Below the pieces are notes generated by a model. The model was not told the origin of the DNA. It ran no database searches and saw only the letters and a program-made list of their open reading frames with translations. From Bacteroidia bacterium (GTDB lineage Bacteria; Bacteroidota; Bacteroidia; Bacteroidales; BM520), in NCBI GenBank assembly GCA_009930445.1, contig RZYD01000023.1, positions 1-18,585 of the forward strand: 18,585 nucleotides of DNA, read 5' to 3'. Position 1 is the first letter of the stretch; every line of letters starts with the position of its first letter. The position numbers were made by a program, and so were the translations under genes. Positions 7,615-14,932 of the stretch are shown piece after piece.

Positions 7615-8289
7615 ATGTTTATTAAAACCCATCTGGAATCCCTTAGAAAAACAATCCCTGAAACGGTTTGTCTGGTGGCTGTATCCAAAACAAAACCCAA
7701 TGAAGATATTCTGGAAGCCTACCAAAACGGACAGCGACATTTTGGAGAAAACAATGCACGTGAAATGCAGGCCAAAGCCCAGGCGTTACCCAAAGACATT
7801 CACTGGCATTTTATCGGCCATTTGCAAACCAACAAGGTCAAGTACATTGCACCCTGGGTTGATTTGATTCACAGCGTTGACAGTTTAAAAGTTCTAAAAG
7901 AGATCGACCGGCAAGCCGAAAAGAACGGAAAAACCATCCGATGCCTGCTTCAGTTCCATATCGCTGAAGAAGAGACCAAATTCGGACTCAACCTACAGGA
8001 GGCGGAGCAACTGATTAACAGCCCGGAATTCAAAACAATGGCACATATTCAGCTTTCCGGTGTAATGGGCATGGCCACCTATACGGAAAATCAGACACAA
8101 ATACGCAGGGAATTCAAACAGTTGAAGGTTTGGTTTGACCATCTCAAAATTCATTATTTTTCAGAAACACCTGAATTCAAAGAAATCTCCATGGGCATGT
8201 CGGGCGATTATCAACTCGCCATTGAAGAAAAATCAACCCTGGTACGAATCGGCAGCCTGATTTTTGGTGCCCGGTCATGCGCACTGTAA
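7615..8289 (+). CDS. YggS/PROSC-family pyridoxal phosphate homeostasis protein
   Basis: 224 residues, typical length. Single-domain PLP-binding TIM-barrel protein related to the N-terminal domain of alanine racemase. The family buffers PLP and affects amino-acid and keto-acid balance, and racemase activity is generally not found. Motifs: LVAVSKTKP (PLP-binding Lys25), HFGENNAREMQAK, WHFIGHLQTNKVKYI, LIHSVDS and the phosphate-binding SMGMSGDYQLAI followed by TLVRIGSLIFGAR. The family more often has SMGMSxD; here the residue after the second Ser is Gly and the Asp follows. The gene lies 30 bp after uvrB and 42 bp before the antiporter gene. Confidence 0.95.
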   Translation: MFIKTHLESLRKTIPETVCLVAVSKTKPNEDILEAYQNGQRHFGENNAREMQAKAQALPKDIHWHFIGHLQTNKVKYIAPWVDLIHSVDSLKVLKEIDRQAEKNGKTIRCLLQFHIAEEETKFGLNLQEAEQLINSPEFKTMAHIQLSGVMGMATYTENQTQIRREFKQLKVWFDHLKIHYFSETPEFKEISMGMSGDYQLAIEEKSTLVRIGSLIFGARSCAL

Positions 8290-8331
8290 CCTGCTTCTGA
8301 CAATTCAGTCTAAGGTCAAACATAATATAAA

Positions 8332-9276
8332 ATGACAGAAATCCTATTTTTTACTGGTTTTATAATACTCGTTGTTGGCGCCGATATTCTGGTAAAAGGC
8401 TCATCCTCAATCGGGCAAAAATTAGGCATTCCCAGCATTGTAATCGGAATGACTATCGTTGCGTTCGGAACCAGCCTGCCGGAACTGGTTATCAGCAGTT
8501 TTGCAGCCTATCGTGGCGAAACCGATCTGGCGATCACCAATGTATTGGGCAGCAACCTGCTAAATATTCTGCTGATTCTGGGAATATCCGCAATAATACT
8601 ACCGATACCGGCAAAAAAATCAACCACTAATCGGGTAATTCCAGCTTCTTTCCTTCTCACGGTATTTCTCATATTAATGATGTATACTTTTAATCAGGGG
8701 AGGAATGTAGTAAACCGAACCGAAGGGATTGTCCTGCTGCTTCTTTTTGTTCTCTTTCTTTATCTGAATAAAAAAGAATCAAACAAATCCAAAGGTGTCG
8801 ATGGGATGCCCAGGGTAGAGGAACAACCCGTATTAAAATCTTTGGCATACGTGATTCTTGGACTTGCCGCACTTTTTATCAGTGGAAGGTGGATCGTTAA
8901 CGGCGCCTCAGCCATTGCAGCAGACCTTGGGATTAGCCAATCAGTAATCGGGTTTACCCTGGTTTCACTGTCAACCTCATTGCCGGAATTAGTAACCTCG
9001 GTAATGGCGGCGATACGAAAAAATACGGATATCGCTATTGGTAATGTTATTGGTTCAAATATTCTGAATATCCTGGTTGTACTCGGAGTAAGTGCAACAA
9101 TAAGACCATTACCTGTTTACGAAGAAATTTTCAGCGATCTTATTATGGTACTTTTTGCAACATTCGTGCTCTTTTTAATGCTTTTTACCGGGAGGAAAAG
9201 ATATATTTTACATCGGCATGAAGGGGCTTTACTGTTACTCATCTATTTGATTTACATAACGACACGAATTATCTGA
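8332..9276 (+). CDS. Calcium/sodium antiporter (CaCA family, YrbG-like)
   Basis: 314 residues with about ten transmembrane helices in two inverted halves. Each half has the signature ion-binding alpha repeat: VAFGTSLPELVIS (43-55) with VLGSNLLNIL (71-80), and VSLSTSLPELVTS (211-223) with GNVIGSNILNIL (237-248). The acidic residues of both SLPEL motifs, which coordinate Na+/Ca2+, are kept. In the second repeat the first Gly of GTSLPEL is Ser, a mild change. The loop between the halves (about 145-168) is short and lacks a calcium-binding domain, as in bacterial YrbG-type exchangers. It would extrude Ca2+ in exchange for Na+ across the inner membrane. The stop is TGA. No functional link to the flanking yggS and rlmN genes is evident. 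Confidence 0.95.
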   Translation: MTEILFFTGFIILVVGADILVKGSSSIGQKLGIPSIVIGMTIVAFGTSLPELVISSFAAYRGETDLAITNVLGSNLLNILLILGISAIILPIPAKKSTTNRVIPASFLLTVFLILMMYTFNQGRNVVNRTEGIVLLLLFVLFLYLNKKESNKSKGVDGMPRVEEQPVLKSLAYVILGLAALFISGRWIVNGASAIAADLGISQSVIGFTLVSLSTSLPELVTSVMAAIRKNTDIAIGNVIGSNILNILVVLGVSATIRPLPVYEEIFSDLIMVLFATFVLFLMLFTGRKRYILHRHEGALLLLIYLIYITTRII

Positions 9277-9313
9277 TAACAAAATTTGAAGGCATACACT
9301 TCACAGGAACACG

Positions 9314-10369
9314 ATGAAAAAAACTCCCCTGTTCGGCCAAACCCTGAATGAATTAAGGCAAACTGTCGCTGCATTGGGTGAAAAACCCTTTGTCGGGAAT
9401 CAGCTGGCCGACTGGCTCTATAAAAAAGATATCCTCACCTTTGAAGCAATGAACAACCTCCCGAAAGCCTTTCGGGAAAAACTCGAAGAAAATTTCACGC
9501 TTGGCCGCTCAGCCCCCATTGCTGTCCAGGAATCGGTTGATGGGACAAAAAAATACCTGTTTTCCACCCCTAGCCAACACTGGATCGAAGCCGCCTATAT
9601 TCCCGATAAAGAACGGGCTACCCTTTGTGTTTCCTCACAGGCCGGATGCAAAATGGGGTGTATGTTTTGCATGACAGGAAAACAGGGTTTTCAGGCCAAC
9701 CTGACAACCGGGGAAATTCTAAACCAAATAAAAAGCCTCCCTGAACAGCATACACTAACCAATATCGTTTATATGGGGATGGGCGAACCCTTTGATAATA
9801 CGGCAAATGTGCTAAAAAGCCTGGAAATTTTAACAGCAGCCTATGGTTTTGAAATGAGCCCAAAGCGTATTACCGTATCGAGTATCGGAATTCTTCCCGG
9901 CCTGTTGGAATTTTTACATAAAAGTGAATGCCATCTGGCCATCAGTATGCATACGCCCTTTGAAGAAGAGAGAAAACAACTTATGCCCATTGAGAAAGTT
10001 TATCCCATTCGTGAAATTATTAATATAATCCGTATGGCGGATATTGGGCGGCAGCGCAGGGTATCGTTCGAATACATTCTTTTTGACGGATTCAATGACA
10101 CCCCGAAACATGTCAAGGAAATTGTACGGCTTTTAAGTGGAATCCGTTGCCGTATAAACCTTATCCGGTTTCATTCGATTCCGGGAACGTCACTCAAAGG
10201 AACGCCGGAAACACAGATGATTTGGTTTAGGGATGCGTTGAATAAAAAAGGAATAACAGCCACCATCCGGGCTTCCAGAGGAGAAGATATTTATGCAGCT
10301 TGTGGCTTGCTTTCCACCAAAGCATTGCATAAAAACAAGGAGAATCGCATCGAAACACCGGAGGAATAA
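9314..10369 (+). CDS. rlmN: 23S rRNA (adenine2503-C2)/tRNA (adenine37-C2)-methyltransferase RlmN
   Basis: 351 residues, a radical-SAM enzyme that methylates C2 of A2503 in 23S rRNA and A37 in some tRNAs. The 4Fe-4S motif is C112-xxx-C116-xx-C119 (AGCKMGCMFCMTG). The Cys that carries the methyl-adduct chemistry is Cys330 in ASRGEDIYAACG. The upstream Cys105 (TLCVSSQ) is conserved in the family. IEAAYIPD (91-98) and the GEPFDN motif (157-162) also match. The C-terminal ACGLLS resembles RlmN (ACGQL) and no Cfr-like features stand out, so this is taken as housekeeping RlmN rather than the resistance enzyme. The ATG at 9314 gives a standard N-terminus. It is the last gene of the long run; smpB follows behind its own promoter box. 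Confidence 0.96.
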   Translation: MKKTPLFGQTLNELRQTVAALGEKPFVGNQLADWLYKKDILTFEAMNNLPKAFREKLEENFTLGRSAPIAVQESVDGTKKYLFSTPSQHWIEAAYIPDKERATLCVSSQAGCKMGCMFCMTGKQGFQANLTTGEILNQIKSLPEQHTLTNIVYMGMGEPFDNTANVLKSLEILTAAYGFEMSPKRITVSSIGILPGLLEFLHKSECHLAISMHTPFEEERKQLMPIEKVYPIREIINIIRMADIGRQRRVSFEYILFDGFNDTPKHVKEIVRLLSGIRCRINLIRFHSIPGTSLKGTPETQMIWFRDALNKKGITATIRASRGEDIYAACGLLSTKALHKNKENRIETPEE

Positions 10370-10390
10370 CTCCTCTTGTCGGATAATTGC

Positions 10391-10398
10391 TATCTTTG
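10391..10398 (+). promoter_or_regulatory. -7 promoter box (TATCTTTG) for smpB, near-leaderless
   Basis: TATCTTTG matches TAnnTTTG exactly and ends 7 nt before the smpB ATG at 10406. In Bacteroidetes transcription usually starts several bases after this box, so the mRNA would begin at or next to the start codon. No -33 TTTG lies at the usual distance. Confidence 0.5.
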
Positions 10399-10405
10399 CC
10401 CCGCT

Positions 10406-10852
10406 ATGGCACAAACAATAAACATCAAGAACAAAAAAGCCTTTTACCAGTATTTTATCCTCGACCGGTTTACGGCAGGCATCGTTCTGACAGGAACGGA
10501 AATAAAATCCATCCGTGGAGGAAAAGCGAATTTAAGCGATGCCTATTGTCAGTTTCGCGAAGGCGAATTGTTTGTGTTTGGTTTGCACATCAGTGAATAT
10601 ACCTTTGGCACATATAACAACCACGATCCCAAACGCCCGCGAAAATTGTTGCTCAACCGCCGGGAGCTAAAAAAAATCTTTACGAATATTCATGAAAAAG
10701 GGCTGACAATTATACCGCTTTACTTATTTATTAATGAGAAAGGGCTGGCAAAAATTGAAATATCCATCGCAAAAGGAAAAAAATTGTACGATAAACGGGA
10801 AACCCTAAAGGCGAAAGACACAAAACGAGAAATTGAGAGAGGACGTTATTAA
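10406..10852 (+). CDS. smpB: SsrA-binding protein SmpB
   Basis: 148 residues from the ATG at 10406. A longer frame from TTG at 10376 would add ten unconserved residues and cover the promoter box, so it is rejected. SmpB binds tmRNA and brings it to stalled ribosomes for trans-translation. Motifs: NKKAFYQYFILDRFTAGIVL, GTEIKSIR, the tmRNA-contacting HISEY...HDPKRPRKLLLN segment and the C-terminal basic tail KGKKLYDKRETLKAKD, which enters the mRNA channel. No ssrA gene was seen in the window. Its stop overlaps the stop of the convergent dehydrogenase gene. Confidence 0.97.
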   Translation: MAQTINIKNKKAFYQYFILDRFTAGIVLTGTEIKSIRGGKANLSDAYCQFREGELFVFGLHISEYTFGTYNNHDPKRPRKLLLNRRELKKIFTNIHEKGLTIIPLYLFINEKGLAKIEISIAKGKKLYDKRETLKAKDTKREIERGRY

Positions 10853-11667
10853 TTTTTAAAACGTAACAAGGGAGAATCGGGTTCCCGCTCCATCAGCCGA
10901 TAGGAAAGATGATCCACTAAACGGGGAAAAAGTTTATTCAGCATTACAGCCAACTTTCCTTCGGTAGTGAGAATCAGGCTTCTTTTTCTTCGCACCACTG
11001 CCAGATAAATCCTGTAGGCACAATACGCTGCCGACATCATATTTTTTTCTTCCCGCGGGGTGGTTCCCTGTATTGACCCATCAGCAGTTAGCGCTGTGTA
11101 CCGGATGTTGGAGCTGGTAAAGCCGGGAGCAGCCACCAAAACATGAAGGCCTGTTTTAAGATTTTCAATGCGTACAGTTTCCAAAAAACCCCGAATGGCG
11201 TATTTGCTGGCCGAATAGCCAGTCCGACCCGGAAGCCCCTGATAGCCGGCAATGGAAATAATCCCGACAACCGTGCCTTTAGCCTTTACCAGATAAGGCT
11301 CAGCATATTTTGTACAATAAACAGTTCCCCAAAAATTGACATCCATTAAACGTCGGATCACCGCTAAATCAAGATCACAAAATAAGGCGCGCATGGAAAT
11401 TCCGGCATTGTTAATAAGCACATCGATCGTTCCAAAAGTGCTTATTGTCTTTTCAATCAAATTGCGGCAATCTTCTTCTTTACTCACATCGGCAGGAACA
11501 ACCAACACAGGTACATTATATTTTGCAATCTGCTGTTGAGTTTCCTGCAAGCGATCCGGGTTACGGGCAGCGAGTACTACACTTGAGCGCTGCCGTGCAA
11601 ACTGAACAGCCAGTGCACGGCCGATTCCGGAGGAGGCTCCGGTAATAATTACTACCTTATCCTTCAT
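10849..11667 (-). CDS. Short-chain dehydrogenase/reductase (SDR) family oxidoreductase
   Basis: 272 residues, a classical SDR with a Rossmann fold. Residues 9-16 are TGASSGIG (nucleotide binding), 57-61 VPADV, 86-89 NNAG, Asn111 in NFWG, and the catalytic triad is Ser138-Tyr151-Lys155 (S-x12-Y-x3-K). The basic Arg35 after the second beta strand (AARNP) favours NADPH over NADH. The C-terminal 70 residues or so hold the substrate-loop region (APGFTSSNIRY) and a basic, partly hydrophobic tail, which may touch membrane and fits SDRs acting on lipids or steroids; this is only inference. The substrate is unknown. It lies alone on the minus strand between convergent smpB and the alr gene, whose stop is 61 bp upstream. 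Confidence 0.92.
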   Translation of the reverse strand: MKDKVVIITGASSGIGRALAVQFARQRSSVVLAARNPDRLQETQQQIAKYNVPVLVVPADVSKEEDCRNLIEKTISTFGTIDVLINNAGISMRALFCDLDLAVIRRLMDVNFWGTVYCTKYAEPYLVKAKGTVVGIISIAGYQGLPGRTGYSASKYAIRGFLETVRIENLKTGLHVLVAAPGFTSSNIRYTALTADGSIQGTTPREEKNMMSAAYCAYRIYLAVVRRKRSLILTTEGKLAVMLNKLFPRLVDHLSYRLMEREPDSPLLRFKN

Positions 11668-11671
11668 ACAG

Positions 11672-11679
11672 CAAAAATA
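11672..11679 (-). promoter_or_regulatory. -7 promoter box (TATTTTTG) for the SDR gene, near-leaderless
   Basis: On the minus strand TATTTTTG matches TAnnTTTG and is separated from the ATG by only four bases (CTGT). If used, the mRNA would start at or beside the start codon. A TTTG (11696-11693) lies upstream, but with a 13-nt spacer, shorter than the usual 19-21, so the -33 element is uncertain. Confidence 0.4.
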
Positions 11680-11728
11680 CAGAATATCCCTTCAAAGAAA
11701 GCACTTGCATAAATTTTGAGTTAAAAAA

Positions 11729-12877
11729 TCAGGGAATGCTCATCCGAAGCACATGGTCAGGCAACCGGGCAAGGATTTCATAATTCATAGCATTGTTCAT
11801 TTCAGCAAAAGACGAGAAAGTAATTTCGTTATCCCCCTGAGCGCCAATCAGGATAACTTCATCGCCTTGCTCCACTGAGGCATGATCAGAAATATTACAA
11901 ATCACCATATTCATATTGATAGACCCAATCACATCGGCGCGCTGGCCATTCACCAAAACGTGGCCATTATTGCTAAGGGAACGGCTATAGCCATCGACAT
12001 AGCCCACCGGAACAATCATAATCCGCATATTCTGGGGTGCCTGGTAACCCAGCCCATAACCGACAAACTCCCCTTCTTCCAGGTCTTTTACCAGCATGAC
12101 TTCTGATTTCCACACAATGGAACGCTGGAGGGGATTCGAATGATTTTTCATCGCACGGGCGTACTGAATCCAGATTTCACGTGTGGGCCAGTATCCGTAT
12201 AGCATAACGCCAACCCGTACCATATTCAGACGGGTTTGGGGATAAATCACGGCAGCAGCGGAAGAGGCCACATGGAGCAACTCGCCGTGAATATCATCAT
12301 GCGAAAGCATTTCTACTTTTTCCTTGAAACGATCAAATTGATTCATTACCCGTACATAATTGGCAATGCTTTCTGCACCGGCAAAATGGGTAGTAATTCC
12401 TTTTATCACAATCCAATCCCGGTTTTCTTTAATCACCGGGATGCATGTTCCCAATTCGTCTTCTGTTAATCCGGTCCGGTTCATTCCCGTTTCAAGATCC
12501 AAATGAATGCATGCTTTTTTGTTCAGAATTTTTGCCATGGCAATGGCCGAAGAAAGCACGGAGGGCGTGTAGACATAAAATTCGATTTCATGCTCGATAA
12601 TCCAACGCATATGCGCCGGTTCGATAAACCCCATAACCATAAGGCTAACACCCTGCCGGATAAACGGATGACAATGTTGCGCTTCCGTGGAGCTAAAAAC
12701 AGCGAAATGGGTAACCCCGACACTCTGAAGCGCAGGGAGCACCTGTCCTACCCCATGGCCATATGCATTACCTTTCACAACAGCACATACAATTACATCG
12801 TTTCCCATCAGGGATTTCAAAAAGCGATAATTATTGGTGAGTGCTGATTTTTTTATTTCTATCACTGAACTACTCAT
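11729..12877 (-). CDS. alr: Alanine racemase (PLP fold type III)
   Basis: 382 residues, full length. It interconverts L- and D-alanine for peptidoglycan. The N-terminal barrel has the PLP Lys35 in CAVVKGNAYGHG. HLDLETGMNRTGL (125-137) and the catalytic Tyr274 (FVGYGLGYQA, equivalent to Bacillus Tyr265) follow, then VPVGYVDGYSRSLSN and VLVNGQRADVIGSI. The next motif reads NMNM (321-324), whereas most alanine racemases have C/S-M-D-Q. The Asp that lines the substrate entrance is thus Asn, which could alter specificity. The racemase catalytic pair is intact. It lies 25 bp after the ornithine-racemase-like gene, so it probably belongs to that operon. Alanine racemase is the best call; a broader or different amino acid specificity is possible. 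Confidence 0.9.
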   Translation of the reverse strand: MSSSVIEIKKSALTNNYRFLKSLMGNDVIVCAVVKGNAYGHGVGQVLPALQSVGVTHFAVFSSTEAQHCHPFIRQGVSLMVMGFIEPAHMRWIIEHEIEFYVYTPSVLSSAIAMAKILNKKACIHLDLETGMNRTGLTEDELGTCIPVIKENRDWIVIKGITTHFAGAESIANYVRVMNQFDRFKEKVEMLSHDDIHGELLHVASSAAAVIYPQTRLNMVRVGVMLYGYWPTREIWIQYARAMKNHSNPLQRSIVWKSEVMLVKDLEEGEFVGYGLGYQAPQNMRIMIVPVGYVDGYSRSLSNNGHVLVNGQRADVIGSINMNMVICNISDHASVEQGDEVILIGAQGDNEITFSSFAEMNNAMNYEILARLPDHVLRMSIP

Positions 12878-12902
12878 TACCTCGATCTCTCATACCCACT
12901 AA

Positions 12903-14000
12903 TCAGATAAAATCTTTCTCAATAAATTTAGAATTCAACAATCGGGCGACTGCCATATAACTGGGCTTAAAACAAATTTTATCCCCCACACGGTATTTTC
13001 TTTGATTTTCAGTATTCAGATTTTCACCCAGGTCGAGCACCGTCATATCCGAGGTGGTTCCAACAAAACGGATGCTATTATCAAGAGGTTCCAACTCATT
13101 GACATCCACATCGAGAAGGCCGAAGTCGACGATAGCCTTATACGTAGTTTCATTAAAGGCTTCGGAATCAAACTCTTCGGTATGCCCAATGCTGGCATCA
13201 CTGATTACTCCGTCGGGAACAATCTCTTTCTCCTCCAGTTCGATGATGTTGCCATAAAAACCAAAGGTTTCGGAGGAAAGATTTCGAAAAGTTTCATTAT
13301 CGAGTGGACTGGTACCGAAAAAAGCGGCTTCACCAATCCGGAAATGATTGATATCATTGGGCAATTTACCATTTTCAATCAATGGCAGAGTAATAGAGCT
13401 TCCACCCGAAATCAATGGAATTCTGGTATTAAATTTTGATTCCAGAAGCATTTTATATAAGGAGAGTTGCATAAGTTTATCGTAGGTTGGTTCAATGCCG
13501 TACATACACCCCAGATTAGAACCCAGGCCAATCACTTCAATATTAGGCATATCAAACACCCGGGCATAAAAATCCTCCAGGTTTTCGCGAAGTACCCCTT
13601 CGCGTAGTTCGCCCAACTCAACCATCACAATAATTTTATGGATTTTCCCGGCCTTCCCGGCTGCCTCGTTTAAGGCTTTAATGGTGCGATAACTGGAATT
13701 CAAGGAGATATCCGCATATTCCACAATTTCATCAATATACACCTCGGCCGGAGGTTTAATATAAATGGTAACCAAATCATTATTCAGTTCCTTAAGTTTT
13801 TTCAGACTACTTAAGCGACTGTCTCCCACAGAATGAATATCCTTTAACAGTTCAGGAGTTAGCAACGCCTTCATAAAATCTTCATCGCCACTAAAAACTT
13901 TCGTAATTAAGCTCCATGAAATGTTATGTGCAGCAAAATACTGACTCAGTTCCATTATATTATTTCGAACTTCGGTAATACTAATACGTAATTGTGCCAT
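12903..14000 (-). CDS. Alanine/ornithine racemase family PLP-dependent enzyme (Orr-like)
   Basis: 365 residues. The N-terminal half is an alanine-racemase-type PLP barrel with the Schiff-base Lys34 in SLITKVFSGD, then HSVGDSRLSSLKKL, ADISLNSSYRTIKAL, VMVELGELREGV and LGSNLGCMYGIEPTYDKL, followed by the phosphate-site region ISGGSSITLPLI and FRIGEAAFFG. The C-terminal half is a small beta domain (GDKICFKPSYMAVARLL). This layout matches the family named for clostridial ornithine racemase, whose members act on ornithine, lysine or other basic amino acids; the true substrate here is unknown. Its ATG overlaps the stop of the acetyltransferase gene by one base (TAATG), so the two are translationally coupled, and alanine racemase follows 25 bp later. 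Sequence family likely, substrate inferred only. Confidence 0.8.
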   Translation of the reverse strand: MAQLRISITEVRNNIMELSQYFAAHNISWSLITKVFSGDEDFMKALLTPELLKDIHSVGDSRLSSLKKLKELNNDLVTIYIKPPAEVYIDEIVEYADISLNSSYRTIKALNEAAGKAGKIHKIIVMVELGELREGVLRENLEDFYARVFDMPNIEVIGLGSNLGCMYGIEPTYDKLMQLSLYKMLLESKFNTRIPLISGGSSITLPLIENGKLPNDINHFRIGEAAFFGTSPLDNETFRNLSSETFGFYGNIIELEEKEIVPDGVISDASIGHTEEFDSEAFNETTYKAIVDFGLLDVDVNELEPLDNSIRFVGTTSDMTVLDLGENLNTENQRKYRVGDKICFKPSYMAVARLLNSKFIEKDFI

Positions 14001-14452
14001 TATTTTGTTTTAGGATTGGACAAACGCATCTCAGCGTATTTATTAGTAAATCCTACGCGTTCATAAAGGTGCTTAGCGGGATTATCATATTCAACGTGCA
14101 ATTTTATATCACCCTCGGTAAGGGATACTGCTTTTTGAATGATCTGATTCCCAATTCCTTTACCCCGATAGTTGCTATCGACTGCAATATAGACCAGAAT
14201 ATTTTCAGGAATATAACCGCGCATTCCGGTTTTGTTCATGATCAGGGCTCCCACAAAAATACCTTCATAAAATGCGGCTAAAGCAAAACCGCCTTTACCG
14301 GGGTCAGCAGACAAGGCATATTCCAGACAATTGCTAATGTGCTCACGAGGGTCGCCAAAACGTTCAAGGTGTTTGAAGAGAAACTCAATAAATTGTTCTT
14401 GTGTGATTTCTTTAAAGTCGTTGACCGACCTAATTACTTTAATTTCCAGCAT
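14000..14452 (-). CDS. GNAT family N-acetyltransferase
   Basis: 150 residues, a single GNAT domain that moves an acetyl group from acetyl-CoA to an amine. Motif A is IAVDSNYRGKGIGNQII (about 89-105), with the R-G-x-G-I-G pyrophosphate-binding loop. Motif B is HVEYDNPAKHLYERVGF (about 119-135), the usual N-x-x-A-x-x-L-Y-E-x-x-G-F. The N-terminal 60 residues are helical and probably form the acceptor site. It is the first gene of the operon with two PLP racemases, so its substrate may be an amino acid or amino-acid derivative, possibly a D-amino acid; that is inference from context. A good promoter lies just upstream. A protein N-terminal or ribosomal acetyltransferase cannot be excluded. Confidence 0.88.
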   Translation of the reverse strand: MLEIKVIRSVNDFKEITQEQFIEFLFKHLERFGDPREHISNCLEYALSADPGKGGFALAAFYEGIFVGALIMNKTGMRGYIPENILVYIAVDSNYRGKGIGNQIIQKAVSLTEGDIKLHVEYDNPAKHLYERVGFTNKYAEMRLSNPKTK

Positions 14453-14490
14453 AAATTTCTTTCTTTTTCGTTAAAAATCAGGAAGATTCA

Positions 14491-14521
14491 CAAAAATACA
14501 AAAAAAAAGCAAATTTTCAAA
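14491..14521 (-). promoter_or_regulatory. Full Bacteroidetes-type promoter for the GNAT-racemase operon
   Basis: On the minus strand TTTG (14521-14518), a 19-nt spacer, then TATTTTTG (14498-14491) match both halves of the TTTG/N19-21/TAnnTTTG consensus, the best promoter match in the window. Transcription would start near 14484 and leave a leader of about 30 nt before the ATG at 14452. The spacer and flanks are A/T-rich homopolymers, so some chance similarity is possible. Confidence 0.6.
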
Positions 14522-14701
14522 TCACAAAAACAGAGCAAGCAATGCATCACCCCAAAACGGCGGTTTATATACGGCAATAAAAGCCCTCTCAGAATCAAGA
14601 ATATAAGTTCATCTACAGGATTCAGTTTGTATATTAGATAAAACCAGAAAGAAAACACGCTTCAGCCAGGGAAAAGATGACTTTTGCAATTGAAAATGGG
14701 T

Positions 14702-14733
14702 AAAAAAAAGGCTGTCACGTAAGACAGCCTTTT
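14702..14733 (-). terminator. Rho-independent terminator of tRNA-His
   Basis: An inverted repeat with an 11-bp stem (14706-14716 with 14723-14733, core GGCTGTC/GACAGCC) and a 6-nt loop. On the minus strand the hairpin runs into a T-tract (complement of the A-run at 14702-14709), which is the right polarity to end transcription of the tRNA 12 nt upstream. Because the stem has A's on the other flank it could partly work both ways. Confidence 0.85.
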
Positions 14734-14744
14734 GATTCAGGGAG

Positions 14745-14819
14745 GGTGGATGATGGGGTTCGAACCCACGACCTCTGGAACCACAATCCAGCGCTCTGAC
14801 CAACTGAGCTACAACCACC
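14745..14819 (-). tRNA. tRNA-His (anticodon GTG)
   Basis: A full cloverleaf reads on the minus strand: D arm GCTC/GAGC, anticodon stem CTGGA/TCCAG around loop TTGTGGT (anticodon GTG), variable loop AGGTC, T arm GTGGG-TTCGAAC-CCCAT. An extra 5' G (the histidine-specific G-1, at 14819) faces the discriminator C73, the identity pair for histidyl-tRNA synthetase. CCA is not encoded. The acceptor stem GTGGTTG/CATCCAC pairs except for position 5-68, which is U-U. A promoter box upstream and a hairpin terminator downstream make this a single-gene unit. Confidence 0.95.
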
Positions 14820-14835
14820 GTGAAAATTAGTGATG

Positions 14836-14866
14836 CAAAATTAACACATTTTTTTAATTCTGGAAA
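14836..14866 (-). promoter_or_regulatory. Promoter for tRNA-His (TTTC-N19-TAATTTTG)
   Basis: On the minus strand the -7 box TAATTTTG (14843-14836) matches TAnnTTTG. A TTTC (14866-14863), one mismatch from TTTG, lies exactly 19 nt upstream. The start would fall near 14829, about ten bases before the tRNA 5' end. The position is well suited to a tRNA transcription unit. Confidence 0.55.
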
Positions 14867-14932
14867 TAGTTATTTATTTTTATGCGCATTTTTTTAGTAT
14901 TCTGAAACGCAGAAAAATAAAAAATATAAACG

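Larger units (their letters stand above)
14453..14744. other. Intergenic region between the GNAT gene and tRNA-His
   Basis: About 290 bp, A/T-rich. It holds the GNAT operon promoter on its left side and the tRNA-His terminator on its right side. In the middle (about 14522-14700) I see no credible gene, repeat or structured element; the short reading frames there lack any family resemblance and one runs through the tRNA. Confidence 0.6.

Noticed and set aside
9314..10369. Cfr-type rRNA methyltransferase (antibiotic resistance) instead of RlmN.
   Set aside because: The protein carries the RlmN-like N-terminal domain and the C-terminal ACGLLS resembles the RlmN ACGQL motif. Context is housekeeping, with no mobile element nearby.
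10376..10405. A longer smpB start at TTG 10376 giving ten extra residues.
   Set aside because: The extra residues do not belong to SmpB, and the -7 promoter box lies within them. The ATG at 10406 gives the normal family length.
14609..14818. A 69-codon minus-strand reading frame across the tRNA-His gene.
   Set aside because: It translates the tRNA and its terminator and has no protein-like features.
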